38,547 nucleotides of DNA from Alphaproteobacteria bacterium (GCA_019232625.1 JAFANP010000015.1:1-38547), one strand, 5' to 3'. Shown: positions 1 to 7,452, counted from the stretch's first letter. A program made the numbers and translations. Notes: generated by a model from the sequence alone, not told the origin.

Positions 1-267
1 GCGATGGACCGGATCGCCGACTTCCAGGCGGGCGAGAAGATCGACCTCTCGGCGATCGACGCGGACTCGATCGCGGGCGGCAACCAGGCCTTCGCCTTCA
101 TCGGCTCGGACGCGTTCCACAACGTCGCCGGCGAGCTCAGGGTGAGCGAGTCCAACGGCAGCTGGTTCGTCGAGGGCGACGTCGACGGCGACGGCGCCGC
201 CGACCTCGTCATCCAGGTCGACACAATCCTCGCCCACCCCCTGGGCGCAAGCGACTTCGTCTTCTGA
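1..267 (+). CDS. C-terminal end of an RTX/serralysin-type calcium-binding protein (5' truncated by window)
   Basis: Only the last 88 residues are visible, because the frame is open at base 1. The sequence runs through DRIADFQAGEKIDLSAIDAD and later EGDVDGDGAADLVIQVD, and ends DFVF just before TGA at 265-267. This layout (phase ..DFxxGEKIDLSxIDA.., then an aspartate/glycine loop and a short hydrophobic C-terminus) is typical of the domain that follows RTX nonapeptide repeats in serralysin-like proteases, lipases and adhesins. Such proteins use an uncleaved C-terminal signal for type I secretion. The catalytic or adhesive part lies outside the window, so the overall function cannot be named. 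The gene converges on the next minus-strand gene across a GC-rich hairpin. Confidence 0.85.
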   Translation, partial: AMDRIADFQAGEKIDLSAIDADSIAGGNQAFAFIGSDAFHNVAGELRVSESNGSWFVEGDVDGDGAADLVIQVDTILAHPLGASDFVF

Positions 268-273
268 AGCGCT

Positions 274-313
274 CCCCCGCCCCCGGACTCCGGATGGGGG
301 CCGGGGCGGGGGG
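274..313. terminator. GC-rich hairpin between convergent genes
   Basis: CCCCCGCCCCCGG at 274-286 pairs with CCGGGGCGGGGGG at 301-313, with one bulge, and encloses a 14-nt loop. It starts 6 nt after the RTX gene stop and ends 9 nt before the stop of the convergent gene. It could end transcription from both sides. There is no clear U-tract, so factor-independent activity is an inference. Confidence 0.55.
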
Positions 314-322
314 ATGCCCGGC

Positions 323-994
323 CTAGCCGAGCGCGCAGCGCGCCAGCAGGAAGTCGCGCTTCTTGTCCCAGCAGTCGGCGCGCATCGGCGGGATGGCCGG
401 GATGCGGATCGCGTAGGGGTTGAAGCGGACGAGGTTCGCCTCGTAGGCGGGGACGAGGCTGTTCCTGAGCTCGCGCATCCGCATCCGGGCGAGCGTGTAG
501 AGCTCCCCCTTGGGCGTCGCGAGCGCGCTCTTCTCGATGTTGGAGGCGGTCTGGCAGAAGCCCATCTGCGCCTGCAGCGTCGACCAATTGTTGTAGGTGA
601 CGGTCGAATAATCGTCGAACGCCTTCTGGCCCTTCACCGGGCCCTGCACCCGCTTGAAATAATTGTTGAGCGTCGTGTAGGCGGCCGCCAACTCGGTCGC
701 GTGGTGGGCGAGGATGCCGTTATAATTGGGCACCGCCCGCAGATAGGGCGAGAATTGGCAGGAAAGCGCGGCCACGTTGAGCCCGGCGCGCAGGTTCCAC
801 AGCAGGCTGGCGCGATATTCGGCCGGGGTCGCGCCCGGCAGCGGCACGCCGACCAGCGGGTCGCTCGGCTCGATCGGCCCGGGCCGGAAGTCCGGCTGGC
901 TCAGGAACAGCTGCGCTCCGGCCGGCGCGCCGCCGGCTCCGAGCAAGGCCGCCGCGGCGAAGGCCGCGGCTTTGAAGCGGTACATCCAGTTCAC
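323..994 (-). CDS. exported hypothetical protein, 223 aa
   Basis: The start ATG gives MNWMYRFKAAAFAAAALLGA..., a clear Sec signal peptide with predicted cleavage near APAGAQ (residue 27). The mature part is about 195 residues, has no membrane segment, and is rich in aromatic residues and asparagine. It has three cysteines, one of them in the pair CQF..., and a C-terminal CALG. The middle (HATELAAAYTTLNNYFKRVQ) looks helical. I recall similar proteins as unnamed exported proteins in sphingomonads, but I cannot place it in a named domain family. It is transcribed alone and converges on the RTX gene. It is probably periplasmic; the role is unknown. Confidence 0.8.
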   Translation of the reverse strand: MNWMYRFKAAAFAAAALLGAGGAPAGAQLFLSQPDFRPGPIEPSDPLVGVPLPGATPAEYRASLLWNLRAGLNVAALSCQFSPYLRAVPNYNGILAHHATELAAAYTTLNNYFKRVQGPVKGQKAFDDYSTVTYNNWSTLQAQMGFCQTASNIEKSALATPKGELYTLARMRMRELRNSLVPAYEANLVRFNPYAIRIPAIPPMRADCWDKKRDFLLARCALG

Positions 995-1331
995 GTCGGT
1001 TCGTCCCTCTCACCCCAGCGCCTGCGCGCGCGCCATGCTGGACGATCCGGCGGCGTCAATCCAGAGGAGGTGGAATGGCCCGTCGCGCGGCCGGCACGCT
1101 TTACCATGGCCGCGGCCCGATCGTCGGACCGCCGCGCATCCGCGCTTCGGCCGATGGCGTGAATCGGACCGGCGATCAAGGCCTAACCGATTGAATAGAG
1201 CGTGATTCACGCGACCGGCCGGAGGGCGGGGCGGTTCTACCCGGCCGAGCGGACTCTAAGCGGCTGGAGCGCATGAGAAAAGGCCGCCCGGTCGCCCGGA
1301 CGGCCTTTTCGAAACGCTGGACCGGCGGGGA
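995..1331. other. intergenic stretch without a recognisable gene
   Basis: These 337 bases separate two minus-strand genes. Short open frames here have no ribosome-binding site or family resemblance. The only element I can support is the terminator hairpin at 1278-1309. The part nearer 995 must hold the promoter of the 223-aa exported protein, but no convincing -35/-10 pair is visible. Confidence 0.6.
1278..1309 (-). terminator. intrinsic terminator of the small lipoprotein gene
   Basis: Two 14-nt arms, AAAAGGCCGCCCGG (1278-1291) and CCGGACGGCCTTTT (1296-1309), flank a 4-nt loop. The one non-complementary position forms a U-G wobble in minus-strand RNA but a C-A mismatch in plus-strand RNA. 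The hairpin therefore best serves the minus-strand gene that ends 22 nt upstream at 1332. Minus-strand RNA also ends in a U-run. Confidence 0.85.
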
Positions 1332-1646
1332 TTACATCCCGGTGGTGTTGCCCGTGCCGCCGGTGGTGGTGGTGGTGGTGTTGCCGCCTTCGGTCGTGAC
1401 GGTGGTGTTGCCGCCGACGGTCGTGGTGGTCGAGGTGTTGGTGTCGGCCGCGGCGCCGAGGTTGGCGTCGCCGGTGTTGGTCGCGTCGACCGCGGTGACG
1501 TCGCTCGAGTTCATCAGCGCATCGTCGGTGGCGAAGTTGCTGGTGTTGTTGGTCGCCGCATCGTCGCCGCCGCCGCAGGCCGCAACGAGCAGGGCCGCAC
1601 CGGCAACCATCGAACCGGTCATCACTTTCTTGAAGAGGTCACGCAT
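1332..1646 (-). CDS. small Thr/Asn-rich lipoprotein, 104 aa
   Basis: The N-terminus MRDLFKKVMTGSMVAGAALLVAAC is a lipoprotein signal with lipobox VAAC (Cys24), so the mature protein should be lipid-anchored after signal peptidase II cleavage. The remaining 80 residues are low complexity: an acidic Asn/Asp/Ala part, then runs such as TSTTTTVGGNTTVTTEGGN. Proteins of this kind are frequent in Sphingomonadales, but no biochemical role is known to me. A GGGAG ribosome-binding site lies 7-8 nt before the ATG, and an intrinsic terminator follows. The poly-Thr stretch is encoded by reiterated GGTGGT/ACC-type triplets and may vary in length between strains. It could equally be a surface spacer or stress-induced envelope protein. 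Confidence 0.82.
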   Translation of the reverse strand: MRDLFKKVMTGSMVAGAALLVAACGGGDDAATNNTSNFATDDALMNSSDVTAVDATNTGDANLGAAADTNTSTTTTVGGNTTVTTEGGNTTTTTTGGTGNTTGM

Positions 1647-1734
1647 TTAGAAACTCCCTAGGTTGACGATCTGGCCGGGTTGGCCCCTTTTTTGCCAAAT
1701 CAGTTACGCACAATAAACGGAATGGAGACGGCTC

Positions 1735-2397
1735 TCAACCCTTCTCACCGCCCTCCCCGAGGGTGGCGAGAAATTCGCAGAGCCCCTGCCTCAGCGCCAG
1801 ATCTAATCGTTCCTGTCCGGCGGACACTCCCATGTCGAAAAGGCTGGTCACTGGGAAGTCCGCAATACCGCACGGCACTATCCCTGAGAAGTGGGAAAGT
1901 TCGGGGTCGAGGTTCACCGCGAAGCCGTGCAGGGTCACCCAGCGCCGCACCCTCACGCCGATCGCGCCGATCTTGGCCTCGGTTCCGCCGCGCGGCGTCC
2001 AGATGCCGATCCGCCCCGGCGCCCGATGGGCGGGAAGGCCGAGCCGGGCGAGGGTGGCGATGATCCACCCCTCGAGGGCGTGGACGAAGCGGCGCACGTC
2101 GCGTCCGCGCCGGTCGAGGTCGAGAAGCACGTAGCCGACCCGCTGCCCCGGCCCGTGATAGGTGTAGCGCCCGCCCCGCCCGGCCGCGAAGACCGGAAGG
2201 CCGTCGGGATTGAACAATTCGGCCGGGTCGGCGCTGGTGCCGGCCGTGTAGAGCGGCGGATGCTCGAGCAGCCAGACCAGCTCGCCGGCGTCGCCGGCGC
2301 GGATCGCCGCCGCCCGCGCCTCCATGTCGGCGAGCGCCTCCGCATAGGGCGTGAGGCCCGGCGTCACGCGCCATTCGAGGCCGGCAGGCAGATCCAT
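1735..2397 (-). CDS. lipB: lipoyl(octanoyl) transferase LipB
   Basis: LipB moves octanoate from acyl carrier protein to the lipoyl domains of 2-oxoacid dehydrogenases and the glycine cleavage H protein, the first step of cytosolic lipoate synthesis. The 220-residue product has the family landmarks: [12 protein letters not shown] near residues 45-56, the substrate loop [10 protein letters not shown] (76-85), catalytic Lys142 in AKIGAIGVR, and catalytic Cys176 in GIVPCGI. The reading frame is open much further upstream, but similarity begins at MDLPAGLEW, so the ATG at 2397 is chosen. It is divergent from the membrane-protein gene at 2530. Length is normal for alphaproteobacterial LipB. Confidence 0.95.
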   Translation of the reverse strand: MDLPAGLEWRVTPGLTPYAEALADMEARAAAIRAGDAGELVWLLEHPPLYTAGTSADPAELFNPDGLPVFAAGRGGRYTYHGPGQRVGYVLLDLDRRGRDVRRFVHALEGWIIATLARLGLPAHRAPGRIGIWTPRGGTEAKIGAIGVRVRRWVTLHGFAVNLDPELSHFSGIVPCGIADFPVTSLFDMGVSAGQERLDLALRQGLCEFLATLGEGGEKG

Positions 2398-2529
2398 CGC
2401 GCGCCCTCTCGCCCGCCGCCGCCGCCCTGGCAAGAGCCGCGCCGCGCGGCCGAGGCGTTCCGGCCCGCTTCGAAGGCGCGATCCCGGCCATTGCCAGCCC
2501 CCGGCCCGGACCCTAGGCTGGCGCGCAAG

Positions 2530-3303
2530 ATGACCAGATTGTCGCTGACCAGGGCATGGGAAGAAAGCGCCGACTTCCTCAAGCGGGAGGGCGGCACCCT
2601 CTATCTCATCGCCTTCGCGCTGATGGCGCTGCCGGGCGCCGCCTGGCAGTTCTTCGCGCCGCCGCCGACTCCGGGCGAGGCCGGATCGCCGGTGATGGCG
2701 CTGCTCGTCTTCCCGGTCCTGCTCCTCACCATGCTCGGCAGCCTCTCGATCACCCTCCTCGCGCTCGGCCGCGAGAATGTCGTCGGCGCCTCGCTCGCCC
2801 TCGCCGCGAGGCGGCTCTGGCCGTTGCTCGGCGCGGTGCTGATCGCGGGACTCGCCGCGGGCCTGGTCGCCGCGCCGGTCTTCCTCTTCGTGACCACCCA
2901 CTGGGTGAGCGCGCGGGGCCTGTCGCTGCTGCTCGCCTGCCTGCTCCTCGCCCTGCTTCTCGTCCTGTGGGTCAAGCTGCTGATGGCCACCCCCGTGGCC
3001 GCCGCGGAGCGGGCCGGTCCGATCGCCATCCTGATGCGCAGCTGGCGGCTGACCGCCGGCCATTTCGCCACCCTGCTCGGCTTCGTCGGTCTCGTCTTCG
3101 TCGTCCTGATCGTGCTGGGCATGGCGGTCGGCGCGGTCGGCGGCACGCTCGTCGTCCTGCTCCTCGGGATGCCCGAGCCGGGCAGCCTCTCGCGGCTCGT
3201 CATCCTGCTGATGAGCGGCCTGCTCAACGCCGCCTTCGCCGTCGCCTTCACCGTCATGGTGGCGCGCCTCTACGCCCAGCTCGCCGGCGACGCTTCGCCC
3301 TGA
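2530..3303 (+). CDS. polytopic membrane protein, GDPD-membrane-domain-like, 257 aa
   Basis: The chosen ATG begins [22 protein letters not shown], a cytoplasmic amphipathic lead, followed by about six hydrophobic segments. These lie near residues 25-40, 55-80, 95-125, 135-160, 185-215 and 225-250. The arrangement, with a conserved [11 protein letters not shown] element before the fifth helix, matches the membrane domain family seen beside or fused to glycerophosphodiester phosphodiesterases and in stand-alone sphingomonad proteins. No catalytic domain is present. The role is unknown; it is an inner-membrane protein. It is divergent from lipB and its stop lies 4 bp from the stop of the convergent acetyltransferase. 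Confidence 0.85.
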   Translation: MTRLSLTRAWEESADFLKREGGTLYLIAFALMALPGAAWQFFAPPPTPGEAGSPVMALLVFPVLLLTMLGSLSITLLALGRENVVGASLALAARRLWPLLGAVLIAGLAAGLVAAPVFLFVTTHWVSARGLSLLLACLLLALLLVLWVKLLMATPVAAAERAGPIAILMRSWRLTAGHFATLLGFVGLVFVVLIVLGMAVGAVGGTLVVLLLGMPEPGSLSRLVILLMSGLLNAAFAVAFTVMVARLYAQLAGDASP

Positions 3304-3307
3304 CCCT

Positions 3308-3880
3308 TCAGGATCCGATCACCGGCAGCCGGGGCGCCGCCTCGGCGGGGAGCATGCCGGTGAGCCGCGGGTCGGGGAAGCTCTCGAACGCCCGCTTGTA
3401 GGCGCGGAACCCCGCCTTCAGATAGGCCGGCAGCGCCGCGGGATGATCGAGCGTGCAGGTATGGACGGCGAGCCGCCGCACGCCGGGCCGCCAGGCGAGG
3501 GCCAGCGTCTGCGCGAACAGCCACGCGCCATGGCCCCGGCCGGCCAGCTCCGGCACCAGCCCCAGGAAGCGGATCAGGCATTCGCCCGGCGTCCGGAAAT
3601 CCAGCTCCAGCATTCCGACCTCGATTCCCGCCGCATCGACCACCGCATGGACCTCGCCCATCTCGGCGCCCAGCCGCGCATCGTCCATCGCCAGGCGCGA
3701 ATACCACAGCCACGGCGTCCCAACCCGCCGGAACAGCCGCCGGTACTTTTCGGGCTCCGGGCTCGGCCACCGCTTCAGCCGAAGCGTCGAGGGGGGGAAG
3801 GGGCGGGGCGCCGGCCGCGCAATCATCTCGAGATAGGTGACGACCGCGCCGACCTCGCCCGCCGCAATCTCGCTCAGCAC
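3308..3880 (-). CDS. GNAT family N-acetyltransferase, 190 aa
   Basis: The acetyl-CoA-binding core is visible: the beta-strand [21 protein letters not shown] contains the GNAT motif A pattern (R/Q-x-x-G-x-G/A as [10 protein letters not shown]). It is followed by [22 protein letters not shown], the motif B YxxxGF. The substrate is unknown; small-molecule or protein amines are both possible. The frame is open up to 3973, but I choose the GTG at 3880 ([20 protein letters not shown]). It has GGAGG five bases upstream and avoids overlapping the GST gene that ends at 3915. The pair GST-GNAT is likely co-transcribed, with a 34-nt gap. Confidence 0.88.
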   Translation of the reverse strand: MLSEIAAGEVGAVVTYLEMIARPAPRPFPPSTLRLKRWPSPEPEKYRRLFRRVGTPWLWYSRLAMDDARLGAEMGEVHAVVDAAGIEVGMLELDFRTPGECLIRFLGLVPELAGRGHGAWLFAQTLALAWRPGVRRLAVHTCTLDHPAALPAYLKAGFRAYKRAFESFPDPRLTGMLPAEAAPRLPVIGS

Positions 3881-3914
3881 GGGATCCTCCACCCGGAACC
3901 GGGACGAAAAGGCC

Positions 3915-4574
3915 TCACGCGGCCCCGGCGCGCGCGCGATCCGCCGCCGCGAAATGCCCGAGCTGGTCGTCATGCGCCTTGACGAAGGCCGGCCGGCGGA
4001 GGGCGCGGGCGAGATAGGCGCGGCAGGCCGGACGGTCGGCCAGGCCGCCGAAGCGGTCGACCAGGCGCAGCACGTCGGCCATGGCGATGTCGGCGACGGA
4101 GAAGGTGCCGGCGAGCCATTCCCGCGCCTCCAGCACCGGCTCGAGATGGCCGAGCCGCGCCGCGACGAAGGATTCGAGCCCGCGCCCCCCCGGCGACCGG
4201 CCGTCGTCGCCCCAGAATTTGAACAGCGCCCAGGGAAGGCTCGCCATCTCCACCGAGTTGAGCGCAGCGAACAGCCATTCCACCGCCGCGGCGCGGCCCT
4301 CCGGGTCGGCCGGCATCAGAGCCGGGCCGCGCCCGCCGAGGTGGAGCAGGATGGCGCCGCTCTCGAAGATCGACAGCGCGCCGTCGGTCAGCCACGGCAC
4401 CTGGCCGAAGGGCTGGTGGGCGAAATGGCCGGCGTCCCGGCCCTCGAAAGGCACGCTGGCGACGCGGTAGGGCAGCCCCGCCTCCTCCAGCGCCCAGCGC
4501 ACGCGCAGGTCGCGGACATAGCCGCGCGGCGGCTCCGGGACCCAGTCGAAGGTGGTGAGGACCAGCTCGCTCAT
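3915..4574 (-). CDS. glutathione S-transferase family protein, 219 aa
   Basis: The N-terminal thioredoxin-like GST domain is seen in VRWALEEAGLPYRVASV... and in QVPWLTDGALSIFESGAILLHL (residues about 57-80), which carries the cis-Pro and the E-S pair that binds the glutathione gamma-glutamyl group. The C-terminal helical domain includes FSVADIAMADVLRLVDRF, the conserved N-capping box and hydrophobic staple (S-x-A-D). It probably conjugates or reduces electrophiles with glutathione in the cytosol; the substrate is unknown. Two ATGs lie two codons apart (4580, 4574). The second is preferred because GGGAG stands 6 nt upstream. The acetyltransferase follows on the same strand. Confidence 0.9.
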   Translation of the reverse strand: MSELVLTTFDWVPEPPRGYVRDLRVRWALEEAGLPYRVASVPFEGRDAGHFAHQPFGQVPWLTDGALSIFESGAILLHLGGRGPALMPADPEGRAAAVEWLFAALNSVEMASLPWALFKFWGDDGRSPGGRGLESFVAARLGHLEPVLEAREWLAGTFSVADIAMADVLRLVDRFGGLADRPACRAYLARALRRPAFVKAHDDQLGHFAAADRARAGAA

Positions 4575-4658
4575 GCGCATCTCCCTTTCCCGCCCCCGGT
4601 CCGGCCGCGCGCGGCTCCGGCTTTTCCGCGGCCGCGGAAGGTGGGATAATATGAAGCG

Positions 4659-4949
4659 ATGATGTTCGCCAGGCGCCTGCGCGAAGGAGTCCGCGAGGGC
4701 CGGATCACCGAGAGCGTGCGGATCTGGACCCGGCCGCACGTCAAGGCGGGCGGCGTCTACCGGATGGAGGAGGGGCATATCGTCGTCGACTCGGTACGGC
4801 CGATCGCGCTCGGCGACGTGGACGGCGACCTCGCCCGCCGCACCGGCTTCGACGGCGTCGTCGACCTGCTCAAGCTCGCCCGCCACGGCAGCGGCCGCAA
4901 CGTCTACCTCGTCGCCTTCCACTACGTGCCGCCGGGGCGCGGGTCGTAG
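4659..4949 (+). CDS. small ASCH/PUA-like protein, 96 aa
   Basis: A compact 96-residue protein starts MMFARRLREGVREGRITESVRIW. The early pattern (RLREGVREGRIT, then SVRIWTRPHVKAGGVYRME) followed by beta-strands GHIVVDSVRPIAL and a closing GRNVYLVAFHYV is what I would expect of an ASCH-type PUA-like fold, which binds RNA or modified nucleotides. This family call is from pattern only and is less sure than the gene call. The gene is divergent from the GST gene, with 84 bp between starts, and is followed by a cluster of palindromic repeats. No lipobox, signal or membrane segment is seen. Confidence 0.75.
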   Translation: MMFARRLREGVREGRITESVRIWTRPHVKAGGVYRMEEGHIVVDSVRPIALGDVDGDLARRTGFDGVVDLLKLARHGSGRNVYLVAFHYVPPGRGS

Positions 4950-4977
4950 AACCTGGCCGGGGTGAAGCTGAACCTGC

Positions 4978-5022
4978 GGGACACTCTGGTGACAGTCTGG
5001 TGACAGTCACGTGACTGTCACC
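4978..5022. repeat. GTCACGTGAC palindrome repeat (copy 1, with internal duplication)
   Basis: A perfect 24-bp palindrome occupies 4999-5022, centred on CACGTG. Its left flank carries an 11-bp tandem duplication, CTGGTGACAGT at 4986-4996 and again at 4997-5007. The outer part GGGACACTCTGGTGAC matches the copies at 5851 and 10967. It lies 29 bp after the ASCH-like gene. Confidence 0.9.
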
Positions 5023-5048
5023 CCGGGAGGGGGCGGGCGCGGAGATAC

Positions 5049-5070
5049 CCCTCCCTGCACGCAGGGAGGG
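5049..5070 (-). repeat. GC-rich palindrome CCTCCCTGCRYGCAGGGAGG (reverse orientation)
   Basis: The core CCTCCCTGCACGCAGGGAGG occupies 5050-5069. The central CACG, as opposed to CGTG, shows reverse orientation relative to the copy at 5941. The flank CGGGCGCGGAGAT just before it is shared with the copy at 11031. Confidence 0.9.
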
Positions 5071-5080
5071 AGGGGGAGAA

Positions 5081-5118
5081 GGGGACACGTATTTTTTCAG
5101 GGAAAAGTACGTGTCCCC
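5081..5118. repeat. GGGGACA/TGTCCCC hairpin (copy 1)
   Basis: GGGGACACGTA (5081-5091) is perfectly complementary to TACGTGTCCCC (5108-5118), and the interior TTTTC/GAAAA can extend the stem. It ends 11 bp from the stop of the RibD-like gene and could act as its transcript end. The GGGGACA boundary is the type I associate with RAYT-linked REP elements. Confidence 0.85.
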
Positions 5119-5128
5119 CTTTCACCCC

Positions 5129-5794
5129 TCACCAGGTGCCTTGTTCGATGCGGGCGCGGCGGTGGAGCTCGGCGGGGCTGGGGGGCTCCGTGGCGAAGCT
5201 GCCGGGCACGACCTCGCCGCCGGGCTCGTAGGCGGCGATGACGGTGCCGGTGGGGGTGACCTGGTGCTCGACCATGCGCATGGAGCGCGGCGGGGTGCCG
5301 TCGCCGAACAGCCTCTTGCCGCCGCCGAGCAGCACCGGGAAGGTCATCACCACCAGGCGGTCGACGAGGCCCGCGGCGAGCAATTGCGGGTAGAGCGTCG
5401 CGCTGCCCTGGATGAGCAGCGGCGGCCCGTCGCCGCCTTTCACCTCCGCGAGGGCGTCGAGGCCCGGAAGGCGGCGGCTGTTCTCCCAGCTCAGCTCCCC
5501 GTCGCCGCGGGTGAGGACATATTTGGCGGCCGAGTCGAAGCGCCGGCCGATCGAGGCGTTGTCGCCTCGCGCAAACGGCCAGTAGGCGGCGAAGATGTCG
5601 TAGGTGCGCCGCCCCAGCAGCAGGTCGAACGGCCCGTCGAACAAGGCCTCGATCCGCTCGCCCACCGCCGCGTCGAAATAGCCGGCCATCCAGCCGCCGA
5701 GCGCGAAGCCGCCGCTCCGGTCCTCCTCCGGGGCGCCGGGCGCCTGCATGACGCCGTCCAGCGAGACGAAAGCCGAGCCGATGATCCTGCGCAT
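5129..5794 (-). CDS. dihydrofolate reductase family protein (RibD C-terminal-like), 221 aa
   Basis: The sequence starts MRRIIGSAFVSLDGVMQAPG, the signature first strand of the RibD_C/DHFR-like fold. LLLGRRTYDIFAAYWP follows, then KYVLTRGDGELSWENS, and PPLLIQGSATLYPQLLAAGLVDRL, the nucleotide-binding G-S/A-x-L strand. It is expected to bind NADPH and reduce a small substrate; the exact substrate is unknown and true folA activity is not implied. The ATG at 5794 is chosen over the longer frame because GGGGAG stands 7 nt upstream and homology begins there. Clusters of palindromic repeats flank the gene on both sides (4978-5118 and 5851-6025). Confidence 0.9.
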   Translation of the reverse strand: MRRIIGSAFVSLDGVMQAPGAPEEDRSGGFALGGWMAGYFDAAVGERIEALFDGPFDLLLGRRTYDIFAAYWPFARGDNASIGRRFDSAAKYVLTRGDGELSWENSRRLPGLDALAEVKGGDGPPLLIQGSATLYPQLLAAGLVDRLVVMTFPVLLGGGKRLFGDGTPPRSMRMVEHQVTPTGTVIAAYEPGGEVVPGSFATEPPSPAELHRRARIEQGTW

Positions 5795-5850
5795 GTCCGT
5801 CTCCCCTTTTGCGGCCGGCCGCGAATAGCACAGCCGGCGCGCTCCCACAC

Positions 5851-5896
5851 GGGGACACTCTGGTGACAGTCACGTGACTGTCACCAGAGTGTCCCC
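5851..5896. repeat. perfect 46-bp palindrome
   Basis: The 46 bases read identically on both strands. Arms start GGGGACACTCTGGTGACAGT and the centre is CACGTG at 5871-5876. This is the complete form of the repeat found partially at 4978-5022 and 10967-11001. Its edges are the same GGGGACA/TGTCCCC as in the hairpins at 5081, 5970 and 37383. It abuts a truncated copy of the GC-rich composite. Confidence 0.95.
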
Positions 5897-5962
5897 CATG
5901 GAGGGCGGCGGGTTTTGCGAAGATGTACCCACCCCCGGCCCCTCCCTGCGTGCAGGGAGGGG
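5897..5962 (+). repeat. half of the GC-rich composite repeat, ending in the CCTCCCTGCGTGCAGGGAGG palindrome
   Basis: The core palindrome is at 5941-5960 in forward orientation. The preceding spacer and arm (ACCCACCCCCGGCCCC from 5927) match the right halves of the composites at 11029 and 11926. The left half is missing, replaced at ATGGAGG by the 46-bp palindrome. Confidence 0.85.
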
Positions 5963-5969
5963 GGAAGGA

Positions 5970-6025
5970 GGGGACACGTGCTTTTCAGTGGAAAAGTACG
6001 TGCCCTTTCAAAAGTCCGTGTCCCC
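5970..6025. repeat. GGGGACA/TGTCCCC hairpin (copy 2, expanded)
   Basis: It begins GGGGACACGTG at 5970, has an inner hairpin CTTTTC..GAAAAG, then a second partial arm TACGTGCCC, and ends CGTGTCCCC at 6025. It looks like copy 1 with an extra partial right arm inserted. It ends 10 bp from the hemF stop and could serve as the hemF transcript end. Confidence 0.8.
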
Positions 6026-6035
6026 TTTCGGGGGG

Positions 6036-6878
6036 TCAGGACCAGGTGGCGAGGGGGGGGAGGCTCATCAGGATGGCGTCGACGTTGCCGCCGGTGCGAA
6101 GGCCGAACAGGGTGCCGCGGTCGTAGAGGAGGTTGAACTCGGCATAGCGGCCGCGCCATTCGCGCTGGCGGGCGGTGTCGGCCTCGGTGAAAGGGGTGTC
6201 CATCCGCCGCCGCACCAGCTTCGGGAAGATGTCGAGCAGCGCCTCGCCGACGTCGTGGGTGAAGGCGAAGGTCTCCTCGAAGGGTCCTTCGAGATGGTCG
6301 TAGAAGATGCCGCCGACGCCGCGGTGGACGCCGCGGTGGGGGAGGTAGAAATAATCGTCGGCCCATTTGCGGAACCGCTCGTACCAGGTCTGGTCGTGCG
6401 CCGCGCAGGCGGCCCTCAGGCGGGCGTGAAAGTCGGCCGTATCCTCCTCGTAGGGGAGGGGGGGATTGAGGTCCGCCCCGCCGCCGAACCAGCGCCGGGT
6501 GGTAACGAGGAAGCGCGTGTTCATGTGCACGGCGGGGACGTGCGGATTGGCCATGTGGGCGACGAGGCTGATCCCGGTGGCGAAGAAGCGCGGGTCCTCG
6601 CCGGCGCCGTGGATGGTGGCGGCGAATTCGGGGCTGAACCGGCCGCCGACGGTGGAGACGTTGACCCCGACCTTCTCGAACACGGCGCCGCGCATCAGCC
6701 CCCGAACGCCGCCGCCGCCGGGCGCGCCGTCCGGGTCCTCGCGGCGCCAGGGCGTATAGTCGAAGGCGGCGTCGCTCCCCGCCTCCCGTTCCAGCGCCTC
6801 GAAGGCGGCGCAGATCCGGTCGCGCAGCGCCTCGAACCAGTCCCGGGCGCGCCGCTGCTCGTCGTCCAGCTCGATCAT
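6036..6878 (-). CDS. hemF: oxygen-dependent coproporphyrinogen III oxidase HemF
   Basis: HemF carries out the oxygen-dependent oxidative decarboxylation of coproporphyrinogen III to protoporphyrinogen IX in heme synthesis, in the cytosol. The 280-residue product contains the family blocks GGGGVRGLMRGAVFEKVGVN, AVHMNTRFLVTT, WFGGGADLNPPLPYEEDT, and the C-terminal EFNLLYDRGTLFGLRTGGNVDAILMSLPP. The start ATG at 6878 (MIELDDEQRRARDWF) gives the normal length; the longer open frame upstream has no similarity. No strong ribosome-binding site is visible. It is divergent from the DUF1801 gene, and a repeat hairpin follows 10 bp after its stop. Supplying heme in aerobic cells fits the bc1 operon nearby. 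Confidence 0.96.
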   Translation of the reverse strand: MIELDDEQRRARDWFEALRDRICAAFEALEREAGSDAAFDYTPWRREDPDGAPGGGGVRGLMRGAVFEKVGVNVSTVGGRFSPEFAATIHGAGEDPRFFATGISLVAHMANPHVPAVHMNTRFLVTTRRWFGGGADLNPPLPYEEDTADFHARLRAACAAHDQTWYERFRKWADDYFYLPHRGVHRGVGGIFYDHLEGPFEETFAFTHDVGEALLDIFPKLVRRRMDTPFTEADTARQREWRGRYAEFNLLYDRGTLFGLRTGGNVDAILMSLPPLATWS

Positions 6879-6990
6879 CGTCCGCGCTTGCGCCGCCCAG
6901 CGCCGACTTTCAACCGATTGTGCATCGCGAGCCGGGCCCCTACCCCCAATGACGGCGACGCATCCCGCGTCCCGACGAGGAGAAACGGCG

Positions 6991-7452
6991 ATGAGCGAGA
7001 GCGGCCCCGGCGGGAGCGCAACCCCTTCCGAGCGGATCGACGCGCGCATCGCCGAGCTCGGCGACTGGCGGGGCGAGACGCTCGCCCGGATCCGAGCGCT
7101 GGTGAGGGAGGCCGATCCCGAGGCGGTCGAGACCTGGAAGTGGCGCGGCGTGCCGGTCTGGGAGCATGACGGAATCCTGTGCACCGGCGAGACCTACAAG
7201 GCGGTCGTCAAGATGACCTTCGCCAAGGGCGCCGCGCTCCCCGACCCGTCCGGCCTGTTCAACGCCAGCCTCGAGGGCGGCACCCGCCGCGCCATCGACC
7301 TGCGCGAAGGCGAGGCGATCGACGGGGAGGCGCTGAAGGCCCTCATCCGCGCCGCCGCCGCCCTCAACGCCGCCGAGCGCCGCTCTAGGGCCACAGCCCC
7401 GTCTGGCGCAGCGCCTCGGCGAGGCCGATCCCCGCCGCCACCGCGAGGTTGA
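6991..7452 (+). CDS. DUF1801 domain protein, 153 aa
   Basis: The domain is recognisable from RIDARIAELGDWRGETLARIRALV, EADPEAVETWKWRGVPVWEHDGILCTGETYKAVVKMTFAKGAAL, and the closing LIRAAAALNAAE. This is the YdhG-like DUF1801 fold, a small iron-chaperone-like or frataxin-like fold of unknown cellular role. GAGGAG stands 8-9 nt before the ATG at 6991. The last 22 codons (SRATAPSGAAPRRGRSPPPPRG) read antisense into the end of trmL and do not look like domain sequence. The ancestral stop was probably near 7386, where a TAG lies in another frame. The extension may be recent or may be non-functional. Confidence 0.85.
   Translation: MSESGPGGSATPSERIDARIAELGDWRGETLARIRALVREADPEAVETWKWRGVPVWEHDGILCTGETYKAVVKMTFAKGAALPDPSGLFNASLEGGTRRAIDLREGEAIDGEALKALIRAAAALNAAERRSRATAPSGAAPRRGRSPPPPRG

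Noticed and set aside
1735-3063. A 442-codon minus-strand fusion of lipB with an upstream segment
   Set aside because: The upstream part is antisense to a clear membrane protein gene and is low-complexity Arg/Glu/Gln; LipB similarity starts at the ATG at 2397.
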